A stretch of 64,000 nucleotides of DNA, from assembly GCA_002356515.1 (NCBI GenBank), contig AP017605.1, positions 1,798,001 through 1,862,000 on the forward strand. The letters run 5' to 3'. Below are positions 26,932 through 35,461 of this stretch, piece after piece (position 1 is the first letter of the stretch; each line of letters starts with the position of its first letter). The position numbers were made by a program, and so were the translations under genes. Under the pieces are notes generated by a model that saw only the letters and a program-made list of their open reading frames with translations, ran no database searches and was not told the origin of the DNA. The DNA is from Mesorhizobium loti. Its GTDB lineage: Bacteria > Pseudomonadota > Alphaproteobacteria > Rhizobiales > Rhizobiaceae.

Positions 26932-27138
26932 ATGCACCATCGGTCCATCATCACCAGAACGGGCCACGGCCCGGGTACGGCGATCGCGGTGTTGATGGTC
27001 GGACTGGCGGTGGTGGGGATAGTATTCCTCGTGCTCGGCGGTTTGCTCTATTTCGGCGAGGCTTCTTCGGACTCACACGCCCTGTCTTCGGTGCCAGCGC
27101 GATCGTTTCAGCAAGCCGATCGCGGAGCGTCGAACTGA
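26932..27138 (+). CDS. Small single-pass membrane protein
   Basis: A 68-residue protein with a basic N-terminus, one strongly hydrophobic segment (VLMVGLAVVGIVFLVLGGLL) at about 22-41 and a Ser-rich polar tail. GGAGGAAGA lies just upstream of ATG 26932, which fixes the start inside a longer open frame. The EcfG-like promoter suggests stress induction. No family is recognised. Confidence 0.6.
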   Translation: MHHRSIITRTGHGPGTAIAVLMVGLAVVGIVFLVLGGLLYFGEASSDSHALSSVPARSFQQADRGASN

Positions 27139-27198
27139 TCGAAATCCGCTCCGTAACGTTCCGCCGCCTTCTCATGGGCATAAATTGGAGGATCCAAA

Positions 27199-27447
27199 GT
27201 GAAAACCATTCTGCTGTCGGCACTTCTCATTGTCTCTGTCCTGTCCCCCGTCAACATCGCCCCGACGCAGGCCGCCAGCCTCATCATCACCACGGACAAT
27301 GGCATGCATAACGGCCGGCATCACTGGCGCGATCATCGCTGGCGCAAACATCACAACCGGCATTGCTTCGTGAAGATCAGAAAGCATTGGCGCCATCACC
27401 ACTGGGTTGTCGAGAAGGTACGGGTCTGCGATTTCGACCGCCGCTGA
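27199..27447 (+). CDS. Small exported His/Arg-rich protein
   Basis: An 82-residue protein with a signal peptide (LLSALLIVSVLSPVNIAPTQA) and a short mature part dominated by His, Arg and Trp (GRHHWRDHRWRKHHNRHC), ending with two Cys in a likely disulfide. The start is GTG with GGAGGATCC upstream. It resembles small rhizobial periplasmic proteins that may bind metal or anionic polymers. It is 60 bases after the 26932 gene and probably in the same stress unit. Confidence 0.6.
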   Translation: MKTILLSALLIVSVLSPVNIAPTQAASLIITTDNGMHNGRHHWRDHRWRKHHNRHCFVKIRKHWRHHHWVVEKVRVCDFDRR

Positions 27448-27450
27448 GCC

Positions 27451-27582
27451 ATGCCAAAAATCCAATTGCCAAGGCCTCATCGTAGATTCCGTCCGAACGC
27501 GAGAGTTTTGGCGGCGGCGGCGGTCTGGGGCATGGCGGCTGCCGTTTTGGTGATGATGGTTGCGGGCGCCGCCGGCTTTTAG
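27451..27582 (+). CDS. Micro-protein with one membrane helix
   Basis: A 43-residue frame starting three bases after the stop of the preceding gene, so translation is probably coupled. The N-terminus is basic (PRPHRRFRPNARV), followed by a hydrophobic Ala/Val/Met segment (GMAAAVLVMMVAGAAGF) running to the C-terminus. It has the layout of a tail-anchored or signal-anchor peptide. Coupling and topology support it; no family is known. Confidence 0.45.
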   Translation: MPKIQLPRPHRRFRPNARVLAAAAVWGMAAAVLVMMVAGAAGF

Positions 27583-27709
27583 AACAATTCCAGGAAAAGT
27601 GTGAGCGGTTTTCCCGGGAAAAGCGCATAGCGCTTTCCCTTGGGAATTGCGTCAAAACAAAGAGTTAGAGCGGTTCGCCGTTTCCATGAAACGGTGAAAT
27701 GCTCTAGCC
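27583..27709. repeat. Rhizobial palindromic repeat
   Basis: Composite of CCCGGGAAAAGCGCATAGCGCTTTCCC-type dyads and the inverted repeat AGAGC..CGTTTC-CAT-GAAACG..GCTCT (27668-27708), a pattern seen widely between rhizobial genes. It lies between convergent genes, and the rest of the 279-base gap holds nothing further. Confidence 0.7.
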
Positions 27710-27861
27710 GGCAGCCAACGAAGCTTCGCCGCCATCTTGCAATTACATTAGACATAGCTAATGTAGAGATGCTGGCTCCCGCCAGAAGCCGGCGGGGCTC
27801 GGCGTGTCTCCCTTGCACTGACCGCCGGGCCCCATCCGCCATCCTTCGCCAAGCCATGGCT

Positions 27862-29025
27862 TCAGCGCGCCAGTATCGTCCCGCCGCTCGCCACCGCCCT
27901 GCCCCGGCGATAGACCGTGCGGTCCTTCGGCACGGCCACCACCGCCTCGGGCACGTGCTGCGCCGGCATGGCGATGAAGTCGGCGCTGGCGCCGACGACA
28001 ATGCCGTAGTCCTCCAGGCCCAGCGCCTTGGCGCCGGCATGGGTCACCACATCAAAGGCGGCCGCCAGTTCGTGGTCCTCGTAGAAACCGGAGCGGTAGC
28101 CGATCATGTTGGCTCGGGAAAGCATGTCGCCATCGCCATAGGGCCACCAGGAATCGCGGATGTTGTCGGAGCCGCTGAACACGGTGACGCCGGCCTGCCG
28201 CAGGGCCGCCACCGGCGGGAAGGCATGGTTGCCGGGCGCGTTGGTCATGATCGCCACCCCGGCCGCCGCCAGCATCGCGCCGGCCTTCGCCAACACATTG
28301 GCCGGGATGTCGCCAAGCCCGTAGGCGTGGCTGACCACGACATGGCCTGCCATGCCGAGCGCCTTTGCCCGCGCCGCGATCTCCTCGACCTGGAACAGGC
28401 CGAGCGTGCCGCCATCATGCAGATGGATGTCGACGCCGGCGCCATGTTTCTGCGCCAGGGCAAACACCACATCGAGATGGCCGAGCTTCAGCGCCTCATC
28501 CAGAAGCTCTGCCGTACCGGGAGACGACAGAATGCCGTTTTGAGGAAAGGCGACGAGCTGGATGTCGATGAGGTCGCGGTATTTTTCACGCACGGCCAGG
28601 ATGGTTTCGACATGTTTCAGCCCGACCAAGGCATCGACCATGACATGGCTGCGCATGGCCAGGCTGCCATTGCCGATGCAGAGTTCGAGCTGATTCTTGG
28701 CGCGTTCCGCCATCGGCGCGGCGGCAGCAAGGTTCTGCGCCTGGAAAGCCACGCGCTCGCGCACGTCGAACCCGTTGGTGCAAGGAATATGCGGGCGCCA
28801 GACGTCGCCATAAAACGAGGTGTCGAGATGGATATGCCCTTCGACAAAGGCCGGCACGACAAGCTGGCCGTCAAGGTCGATAATGATGGGATCGATGGCG
28901 CCTTCACCCGCCGGAGGCGCCTTGCCGGCCGGCGCGACGGCACTAAAGCGGCCGCTGGTGACAGTGAGATCCGCCAGCAACCCATCAGCCAGTTTCGCGT
29001 TGTGAAAGATCGTCTGTTCGCTCAA
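27862..29025 (-). CDS. Cytosine-deaminase-like amidohydrolase
   Basis: A 387-residue metal-dependent amidohydrolase close to the cytosine deaminase/AtzC group, which deaminates or cleaves amines from nitrogen heterocycles. Metal ligands are visible: GHIHLD near residue 60, the DIHLHD strand, SHAYGLGD and the Asp in SGSDNIRDSWWP. The start is taken as TTG 29025 (LSEQTIFHNAKL) because upstream codons lose family character. The 350 bases between this gene and the next hold nothing I can support. It may act with the neighbouring cysteine hydrolase in nitrogen scavenging. Confidence 0.87.
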   Translation of the reverse strand: MSEQTIFHNAKLADGLLADLTVTSGRFSAVAPAGKAPPAGEGAIDPIIIDLDGQLVVPAFVEGHIHLDTSFYGDVWRPHIPCTNGFDVRERVAFQAQNLAAAAPMAERAKNQLELCIGNGSLAMRSHVMVDALVGLKHVETILAVREKYRDLIDIQLVAFPQNGILSSPGTAELLDEALKLGHLDVVFALAQKHGAGVDIHLHDGGTLGLFQVEEIAARAKALGMAGHVVVSHAYGLGDIPANVLAKAGAMLAAAGVAIMTNAPGNHAFPPVAALRQAGVTVFSGSDNIRDSWWPYGDGDMLSRANMIGYRSGFYEDHELAAAFDVVTHAGAKALGLEDYGIVVGASADFIAMPAQHVPEAVVAVPKDRTVYRRGRAVASGGTILAR

Positions 29026-29377
29026 AATCGTCTCTCGCCCATGGGCGCCATCCCTGCTGAAAGCGCCAGTCCTCGCCGCCCGCCCGCCACGGGTCAATGC
29101 GGCAGCAACGAAAAACTGTTTCACGAAATTGCCGCTGGCGCATGCTCCAGTGAGGCAGAGCGCGAATCCGCACTGCGGCTCTTGCCTATTCCGCTTTCGC
29201 GGAAGTTCCCGCGGCCCCGCAATGTGCCATTGTGTTATCGCGGCGGTACGAGCCGCCCTGGTTGACGCGGGCGCCCAGCCATCCCAACAATGCGCCCCCC
29301 GCCCGCGTCGACCATGGCAGGAGTTCGGCATTGTGATCCGTCCGGCAGGCCGGGCTGTCATGATCTTTGCTGCCGCT

Positions 29378-29929
29378 TCAGCCGCCAACCAGCACCTTCG
29401 TGGTCACCAGATTGACACCGGCCTCGGCGAATTCGTCATTGTGCCGGGTGATGATCTGTTCAGCGCTCTCGCTGGCGCTGTCCAGCGTGCTGTGGGCATC
29501 GGAAACCACGGTGACACCGAGCCCCCTGGCGATCGCGCCCTTGACGGTTGCCGCGACACAAAAATCGGTCTGCGCGCCGAGGAGCACGACCGCACCCGCG
29601 CCCTGCCCGGCCACCCAGTCGCCAAAGGCCGGATTGCCGAAAGCATCGCGTACGGACTTGGCGAAGGTCGGTTCATCGTCGGCTTGGCCAAGTGCTGGCC
29701 AGACTGGCCAGCCCGGCTCACCCGGCGCCAACGGATCGTCCTCGGGTCCATCGTGCCTGATGAAAGCAACCTTGCGCCCACTGCGCCGCGCCCAGTCGAT
29801 CACTGCCCGGGTGCGCTCGACAATCGCAAGCGCATCATGGATCGGCGGCTCATGCACGCCGTCGAACATGCCGGTCTGGAGATCGATGACGATGAGCGGC
29901 GCGTTGTCTGTGAGGCTGGGTGCTGACAT
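29378..29929 (-). CDS. Isochorismatase-like cysteine hydrolase
   Basis: A 183-residue alpha/beta hydrolase of the isochorismatase/nicotinamidase superfamily. The catalytic Asp (VIDLQTGMF, near 16), Lys (FAKSVRDAF, near 91) and Cys (GAQTDFCVAAT, near 128) are all present, so it should be active on an amide or a vinyl ether. It is upstream of the amidohydrolase on the same strand, but 350 bases away; a shared catabolic role is plausible and unproven. Confidence 0.88.
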   Translation of the reverse strand: MSAPSLTDNAPLIVIDLQTGMFDGVHEPPIHDALAIVERTRAVIDWARRSGRKVAFIRHDGPEDDPLAPGEPGWPVWPALGQADDEPTFAKSVRDAFGNPAFGDWVAGQGAGAVVLLGAQTDFCVAATVKGAIARGLGVTVVSDAHSTLDSASESAEQIITRHNDEFAEAGVNLVTTKVLVGG

Positions 29930-29990
29930 CGTTTTTACATAGCATGGCGGGCTAATCGATCAAGGTTGGGTGGCGTGATGACGGTGCAGG

Positions 29991-30602
29991 TCACGACTGT
30001 TGCCGCCCTGCCAGTCCGACAAAAGTCAGCAGCGGACCAATGTCGTGCCGGTCGGCTGCCTTCAATGCCGAGATATAAGCCGCCCGCCTTTCGTTCATTT
30101 TCAGCAGATCCGCCCCGGCGGTCCAATTGATCGGATCGACGCCGTAGAGCTTCTCAAGCATGGCGTCCGCTAGGATGCGGGCATGGCGCCCATTGCCATT
30201 CGCAAACGGATGGATGAACACCACCCGGTGGTGAAGCCGCACGGCCGCTTCGACAGGCGCATATGTGCCATGATCCATCCAGTAGACTGCATCATCCAGT
30301 GCTGCGCGCAACTGCACCCCGATTTGCATTGGATCGACGCCGATGTTCTTACCGGTGGTCCTGAAGGTTCCGGCCCAATTCCACACCTCGCCGAACAGCC
30401 GCCGGTGAAGCTCGATGGCGAAGCCGTCGGTGAGGATGTCCTTCCTTCGTGTCCGGGAGAGCCACAACAGGCCGGACGTGATGTTGGCCTGCTCCAGTTC
30501 ATCGAGTTCGGCCTGGGTCGTGATGTGCCTGTACTTCAGTCCGCCGAGTTCATTGGGATCAAGCGGCGTCGCACCCTCGGGATAATTGGGCGCAATCGTC
30601 AT
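29991..30602 (-). CDS. Fic domain protein (mobile mystery protein B type)
   Basis: A 203-residue Fic/DOC protein. The AMPylation motif is intact: HPFANGNGRHAR near residue 131 matches HPFx(D/N)GNGR, and the alpha-helical Fic core surrounds it (WNWAGTFRTTGKNIGVDP). Family members transfer AMP, or another nucleotide group, to target proteins. It overlaps the upstream XRE gene by four bases (ATGA), the layout of the 'mobile mystery' A/B pair found on mobile DNA; it is likely the toxin-like partner. I see no inhibitory (S/T)xxxE(G/N) helix in this protein. Confidence 0.88.
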   Translation of the reverse strand: MTIAPNYPEGATPLDPNELGGLKYRHITTQAELDELEQANITSGLLWLSRTRRKDILTDGFAIELHRRLFGEVWNWAGTFRTTGKNIGVDPMQIGVQLRAALDDAVYWMDHGTYAPVEAAVRLHHRVVFIHPFANGNGRHARILADAMLEKLYGVDPINWTAGADLLKMNERRAAYISALKAADRHDIGPLLTFVGLAGRQQS

Positions 30603-31057
30603 TTGTCCCGCCAGAAATCGGACGGCATTTCATACATCAGTTCGCTTGTCAGGCGGCTCACTTCCCGATCCGTCCGGTTGCCGCCCACCGCCTGGTCTTC
30701 GAGCGCCATGTGCTTGCCGGCCGTGGCGACAATCGCCTCCGCCTTTTTCCGCGCCTGGGCGACGATGATGGCCTCGATGGTGTCTGGCGGGACGAACGCG
30801 TAGACGAACCGGCATCCCATCGCTTCGGCGGTGGCCTGCATCGACTTCAGGGTGACACCACCTTCGAGTTCGGCCTGCTCCACCTGGGCAATGCGAGCGC
30901 GGGTCACGCCCATCCGCCCTGCAAGCTGGGCGCCCGACATGCCGAGCGCCTTCCGCACAGTCCGTATCCAACCCTCCGCTGGAACGTGGATTTTACGGCC
31001 TTGGGCGAGATTCACCACCGACTGGTATTGTTGGCGAACGGCCTGCTTGACGCTCAT
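30599..31057 (-). CDS. XRE-family regulator (mobile mystery protein A type)
   Basis: A 152-residue protein with a helix-turn-helix (MSGAQLAGRMGVTRARIAQVEQ) at residues about 39-60 and a C-terminal helical part (RFVYAFVPPDTIEAIIVAQARKK). The order and length match the mobile-mystery A partner of Fic proteins, so it probably neutralises or represses the system. Its promoter region (31067-31134) is unusually AT-rich and contains 11-bp inverted repeats, consistent with autoregulation. Confidence 0.87.
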   Translation of the reverse strand: MSVKQAVRQQYQSVVNLAQGRKIHVPAEGWIRTVRKALGMSGAQLAGRMGVTRARIAQVEQAELEGGVTLKSMQATAEAMGCRFVYAFVPPDTIEAIIVAQARKKAEAIVATAGKHMALEDQAVGGNRTDREVSRLTSELMYEMPSDFWRDK

Positions 31058-31066
31058 CGTAAACTC

Positions 31067-31134
31067 ATAAGTTGACAGGCATATACACCTTGTAAATGTT
31101 TACATATACAAAATTATCTGAAATGTCAACTTAT
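31067..31134 (-). promoter_or_regulatory. Promoter and operator of the XRE-Fic pair
   Basis: Perfect 11-bp inverted repeat ATAAGTTGACA (31067-31077) and TGTCAACTTAT (31124-31134), with a third palindrome TGTAAA-TG-TTTACA at 31091-31104. On the minus strand the right arm supplies a consensus -35 TTGACA, followed after 17 bases by TATGTA, so a bound repressor would cover the promoter. Confidence 0.7.
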
Positions 31135-31170
31135 ACATTGACATGAAGCGAGCACTGAGCTCTTCAGCAT

Positions 31171-32778
31171 TCACCCCGGCGCGCCGGCAAACAGCACCGC
31201 ACCATCCCCTCCCGCCGCCGGCCAATCCCTGATGGTGCGGTCGTAGCCGCCGGTCAGCACCGTGCCGTCTGGAGCGAAGGCCACGGCGTAGATCGGGCCG
31301 GTCTGGCTGTCGAACATGGCGATCTGGTTGCCGGTTTCCATGTCCCACAGCCGCGCCGTGCCATCGAGCGAACCCGACAGCAGGCGCTTGCCGTCGCCCG
31401 ACAGCGCCAGCGTATAGACCGTGCCTTCATGGCCTTCGAAACGCCTCACCTCGCGGCCGCTGTCGAGATCCCACACCTTGATTGTCAGGTCGCCGCTGCC
31501 GGTGATCAGATGGTGCCCGTCGGCGGTGAACGCCGCGCCATAGGTACCTTGCTCGTGCCCATGCCAGCTGCGCAGCAGCTTGCCGCTTTCGATGTCCCAG
31601 AGATTCAGCGTGCCGTCGATGCTGCCGCTGAGCGCTTGCCTGCCATCGGGCGAGACGGCGACCGCGCTGACCGACCAGTCGTGCCCGGTCAGCACATGCA
31701 GCACGGAATTGTTGACGAGGTCCCAGACGATGACATTGCCGGTGTCGTGTCCGCTGACGGCGCGCTTGCCGTCCGGGCTGATCGCCAGCTGCCTGACGCC
31801 GCCATTCTGGCCGGACTGGAAGACATGCAGCACGGCGCCATCGGCAAGTTTGCGCAGCACGATCTCGCCATCGTCGCCGCCCGTCAGCGCGCTGACGCCG
31901 TCGGGCATATAGAGCGCGGTGCGCGCCATGTCCTTGTGGACGCCGAGGTTGCGGATCAGGTGCTTGCCGCCAATGTCCCACAGCTTGATCACATGGTCTG
32001 TGCTGGCGCTCATGATCGATCGGCCGTCCGGCGCCACCGAAAGCCAGACGACCGCGTCGCGATGGCCGTCGGGCTGCGTCGGCGCCGCCGGCGGCGGTGG
32101 CGGCAATGGCGCCACCGTGGCCGGCGGGATGACCGCGACCTCCGGCGGGGCAATGGGCGTTGGCGCGGCCGCGGGCGGCGCAGGCGGCACCGGCGCGACC
32201 GGCGGGTTGGCGGCTACCGGCGGCGGATCGGGCGGCGCCGGCGGAGCTGGCGGCGTTGCCGGCTCCGGGGTCGGCGGCGCGCTGGCGACATCCTGGTTCT
32301 TCGGTTCAGCCGGTTTGGGTTCGGCAAGTTTCGGTTCACTGGGCTTGGGCTCGCCGCCCTTGGGTTCGGCTGCCTTGGGCTCGTTTGGCTGGCTGGCAAT
32401 CTCGCCGCCGCCCCACGGGCCGAACCGATCGACGGCCAGCGCCGCCAGCACGATCAACGGCAAGACGAAGAAAATCTTGCGCAGGCCGGGCCTGCCGATC
32501 TCCTGCACTTCGGCCGCGCGGCCGAACAGCGGTGCTCCGGCCATGTGCGCAGGGCGCCCCGGCAACAGGCCGGCCCAGAACAGCAAGGCCCCCAGCAGGC
32601 AAGCAAGTGCCGCCACCAGCAACGCGGCCAACCGCAAGGAGGCGGGATCCCGCCATGCATGCGACGCGCCGCTCCAAACGAAAGTCCCGCCGCTCAGCAG
32701 CGGGTAGATGCGCGCCAGGCAGGCCAAGGCGGCAGCCAGAAGCAGAACCGCAAACAGCCTGTCAGCCCAGTTGTTCAT
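31171..32778 (-). CDS. Membrane-anchored WD40 repeat protein
   Basis: A 535-residue protein. Two or three hydrophobic segments lie in the first 120 residues (about 7-27, 48-70, 100-116), then a linker of EPK repeats and a long Pro/Ala stretch (about 125-235), then seven WD40 repeats (about 240-530; examples VIKLWDIGG, NVIVWDLVN, LNLWDIES, IKVWDLDS, ARLWDMET) that would close a seven-bladed propeller. The Pro-rich linker suggests the propeller is held away from the membrane, for protein binding. Partners are unknown; it lies beside the XRE-Fic pair. Confidence 0.87.
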   Translation of the reverse strand: MNNWADRLFAVLLLAAALACLARIYPLLSGGTFVWSGASHAWRDPASLRLAALLVAALACLLGALLFWAGLLPGRPAHMAGAPLFGRAAEVQEIGRPGLRKIFFVLPLIVLAALAVDRFGPWGGGEIASQPNEPKAAEPKGGEPKPSEPKLAEPKPAEPKNQDVASAPPTPEPATPPAPPAPPDPPPVAANPPVAPVPPAPPAAAPTPIAPPEVAVIPPATVAPLPPPPPAAPTQPDGHRDAVVWLSVAPDGRSIMSASTDHVIKLWDIGGKHLIRNLGVHKDMARTALYMPDGVSALTGGDDGEIVLRKLADGAVLHVFQSGQNGGVRQLAISPDGKRAVSGHDTGNVIVWDLVNNSVLHVLTGHDWSVSAVAVSPDGRQALSGSIDGTLNLWDIESGKLLRSWHGHEQGTYGAAFTADGHHLITGSGDLTIKVWDLDSGREVRRFEGHEGTVYTLALSGDGKRLLSGSLDGTARLWDMETGNQIAMFDSQTGPIYAVAFAPDGTVLTGGYDRTIRDWPAAGGDGAVLFAGAPG

Positions 32779-32983
32779 TGACGCCCCCGCTCGTGCGGCC
32801 TGCGCTACCCGCCTCGCACAGCGCGCGAGCCTTGTCGCGCCGCATGGTCCTTGAGACTACCAGCGCAAAAGGCATATCGCAAAGTGCTGCAATCGGCGCC
32901 GGCGGCAAGCACACGACACGCCGGCCGCACCAGAAACCGTCACCGCAAGCCCCTTGCGCCCGGTAGCAATACAGGAACGTCCC

Positions 32984-33012
32984 TTGTCGTCGATACTAAA
33001 TTAGACTATCGT
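32984..33012 (+). promoter_or_regulatory. Candidate promoter of the GH25 gene
   Basis: TTGTCG, 17-base spacer, TATCGT, 24 bases before the start at 33037, within a local AT-rich patch. Weak consensus, but position and spacing fit. Confidence 0.35.
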
Positions 33013-33036
33013 TATATTGAAGTACGGGAGGACAAT

Positions 33037-33663
33037 ATGCCGAACTTTAATGGTGTTGTCGATATTTCTCATCACAATGGGAACGTCAATCTCGTCAATG
33101 CTGCCGCTGACGGCATCGTTGGCGTCATCCAAAAAGCAACGCAAGGTCAGCAAGGTGTTGATCCCACTTATACAAGAAATCGTGGTCGAGCAGCTTCGGC
33201 TAACCTCCTCTGGGGCGCTTACCATTTCGGAACCGGCAGCGACGGCGTAAGACAAGCCGAAAACTTCCTCAACACCGTAGGAAATCCGAACCAGGTGCTG
33301 CTGGTTCTGGATTTCGAGCCAAACCCCACTGGACCGAGCATGACCCTTGAGGAGGCGCGCGCCTTCGTCACTCATATCCGTGAAAAGACAGGGCGGTTTC
33401 CGGGCTTCTATTCCGGCCACTACATCAAGCAATTGCTGGGCACAGGCTCCGACCCGATCCTTTCACAATGCTGGTTCTGGCTGGCGCAATACGGGCCGAC
33501 CCCGGTTGTTCCGCCGAACTGGCAAAGCTGGACGCTCTGGCAATACACAGATGGCGCCTTTGGTCCCGAACCGCACACTGTTCGCGGGATTGGCCGGTCT
33601 GACCGCGACTTCTACAATGGCGACAAAGCGGGCCTGCTTGGCTTCTGGGCGGCCAATTCTTGA
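33037..33663 (+). CDS. Glycoside hydrolase family 25 muramidase
   Basis: A 208-residue GH25 (Chalaropsis-type lysozyme) domain, which cleaves the beta-1,4 bond after N-acetylmuramic acid. The N-terminal VVDISHHNG (residues 6-14) and the catalytic strand LLVLDFEPN (near 88-96, with Asp and Glu) are intact, and GFYSGHYIK follows. The start at 33037 has GGGAGGA upstream. It has no signal peptide, so export would need a specialised route or lysis; an effector-like or phage-derived role is possible. The next gene is a DUF2235 hydrolase. Confidence 0.88.
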   Translation: MPNFNGVVDISHHNGNVNLVNAAADGIVGVIQKATQGQQGVDPTYTRNRGRAASANLLWGAYHFGTGSDGVRQAENFLNTVGNPNQVLLVLDFEPNPTGPSMTLEEARAFVTHIREKTGRFPGFYSGHYIKQLLGTGSDPILSQCWFWLAQYGPTPVVPPNWQSWTLWQYTDGAFGPEPHTVRGIGRSDRDFYNGDKAGLLGFWAANS

Positions 33664-33699
33664 CCCTTTGAGTAGCAACCTCACAGAATCGGGAAGTGC

Positions 33700-35148
33700 A
33701 TGGTGCCCAACGCCGGTCTTGCGCCCCAATCAATATCGGGGACCCCGAAGCCTCAGCGCATCATTGTGCTTCTGGACGGGACCTGGAACGACGCCGATAT
33801 CGGGCCGGCAGACACCAACATCGTGCGCCTGCGAGACATTATCGCCAGGACATTGGGAACCAAAACCACAGTCCCACATGTCGCACCCGCCAAAGCCAGT
33901 CATTCGGGCCAGGAACTGGTCAAAAGTTTCTCGGCGGACGGCCGCGAAAACATCGTCTTTTATGAGCGCGGGGTCGGCACGGGGGCCATGGACCGCTTTC
34001 GCGGCGGTGTCTTCGGCGAAGGGTTGGGCGAGAACGTAAGGCGCGCCTACAAATTCCTGTCCTATCATTACAAGCCCGACGACGAGATCTTCGTCTTTGG
34101 ATTTTCCCGGGGCGCCTACACCGCGCGTTCGCTGGTCGGATATCTAGCGGCCGCGGGATTGCTGAAGACCCAATACTGCACCGATGAACTCGAGGCCAAG
34201 GCGTGGGGCTTCTACCGGACCGCGCCCAACGACCGGCAGCCTGGCGCCTGGATGGCGTTGCAGAGCTACACCCACGACGTGAAAAAGTTCAGGATCGAAT
34301 GCACCGCGGTGTTCGAAACCGTCGGCGCACTCGGCGTGCCGCTCGAACCCTTCTGGAGAGCAAATCGCGACCGTTACGCATTTCACGACGTCAACCTGGC
34401 CTCGATAACCAATCTCAACCTGCACGCCATCGCCCTCGATGAACACAGGCAGCCCTTCCAGGCCACGATCTGGCGCAAGCCGCAGTTCAAGCAATACGCA
34501 ACCACGACAGAACAGGTCTGGTTCGTCGGCAGCCATTCCGACATCGGCGGCAGCTACATTCCCGAGGAACTTAGAAGCACGGACTTTCCCAACGCGCTGG
34601 ATGATATCACGCTCGACTGGATGATTAGGCGGCTGAAGTTTTTCTATAAGGATTTTCCGATTGACGAGAAGCATCATTGGAAAGAGGTGCCGCGCGCTTC
34701 CGCGCTGGCAACGCAACACGATTCAAGAACGCTGGCTTACAAGATCTTCAAGCCCGCCTTCCGGTCGATTGCCAACAAACCGGTGACGGCTCTTCGGTTC
34801 TGGCAACAGGAGGTATGCCGGGATCGCCATGCCGACCCGATCGCGGAAATGGTCCATGTTTCGGCGATCGAGCGCCTCGGCCAGATGGTGTTGACCGACC
34901 GATGTGGGCACCATTACAGGCCGCCCAATCTGCTGGCCGTCTGGCAGCATATCGAGGCAACCTACCAGCTTCCCGCAGGCCATAGGCCGGCCGGTCACAT
35001 CGATATCTTTATCGTCGATTGGGATGGCAAACCCGTCGAGAAGAAGCGTGGATCCGATTTGATCGCAGCGGCCAACAGCAGGCTGGGACAGCTGGGCCGA
35101 ATGGCGCACATGGTGCAAAAGGCACGCCATTTGTGGAGCGGGAAATAG
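33700..35148 (+). CDS. DUF2235 alpha/beta hydrolase (T6SS Tle1-like fold)
   Basis: A 482-residue DUF2235 protein. The N-terminal IIVLLDGTWND (about 21-31), the nucleophile elbow GFSRGAYTAR (about 132-141) with the catalytic Ser, and the catalytic Asp in VGSHSDIGG (about 278) are present. This domain includes the type VI phospholipase effectors Tle1, but many members are of unknown use, and no T6SS gene is visible here. It follows the GH25 gene by 36 bases; the two look like an envelope-attacking pair, which is inference. Confidence 0.86.
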   Translation: MVPNAGLAPQSISGTPKPQRIIVLLDGTWNDADIGPADTNIVRLRDIIARTLGTKTTVPHVAPAKASHSGQELVKSFSADGRENIVFYERGVGTGAMDRFRGGVFGEGLGENVRRAYKFLSYHYKPDDEIFVFGFSRGAYTARSLVGYLAAAGLLKTQYCTDELEAKAWGFYRTAPNDRQPGAWMALQSYTHDVKKFRIECTAVFETVGALGVPLEPFWRANRDRYAFHDVNLASITNLNLHAIALDEHRQPFQATIWRKPQFKQYATTTEQVWFVGSHSDIGGSYIPEELRSTDFPNALDDITLDWMIRRLKFFYKDFPIDEKHHWKEVPRASALATQHDSRTLAYKIFKPAFRSIANKPVTALRFWQQEVCRDRHADPIAEMVHVSAIERLGQMVLTDRCGHHYRPPNLLAVWQHIEATYQLPAGHRPAGHIDIFIVDWDGKPVEKKRGSDLIAAANSRLGQLGRMAHMVQKARHLWSGK

Positions 35149-35304
35149 GCGCCTGGGTTCGGGGATATCAGCCGTGGACTCACGATACTGTCGTCGGCTT
35201 TGCCGGCAGCCCCCGCGCTCACAACAAGCCATACAGACGGGCATGATTGACAGTGGCCGACAATATGGCAGACTTCCCCTGGGATATTCTGGAGAGTCCA
35301 GACT

Positions 35305-35376
35305 ATGAAGAAGCTCTATGAGCGGCCTGCTCTGGTCAAGAAAGGCAACCTGAAGTTGGTCACGGGCCACGCCTAA
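35305..35376 (+). CDS. Putative RiPP precursor with lasso-type leader, core missing (copy 1)
   Basis: A 23-residue micro-gene (MKKLYERPALVKKGNLKLV, then TGHA). It fits the leader motif recognised by lasso-peptide B1 proteins, Y-x2-P-x-L-x3-G-x5-T, exactly (Y5, P8, L10, G14, T20). Only three residues follow the Thr, so there is no core to form a product; it may be a decayed copy or a leader-only peptide. A GGAG lies ten bases before the ATG. The same leader recurs 157 bases downstream. Confidence 0.6.
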   Translation: MKKLYERPALVKKGNLKLVTGHA

Positions 35377-35461
35377 TGGCGGCGTTGTGATTTCTGGGCC
35401 CCTAGGGTGATTTCCGTATGCCTATGATTTTATTGCGGCAATATTATCGGGAGACAAAACT

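Noticed and set aside
33700..35148. DUF2235 gene as a type VI secretion effector locus
   Set aside because: No VgrG, PAAR, Hcp or immunity-like gene is visible nearby; only the fold similarity is noted.
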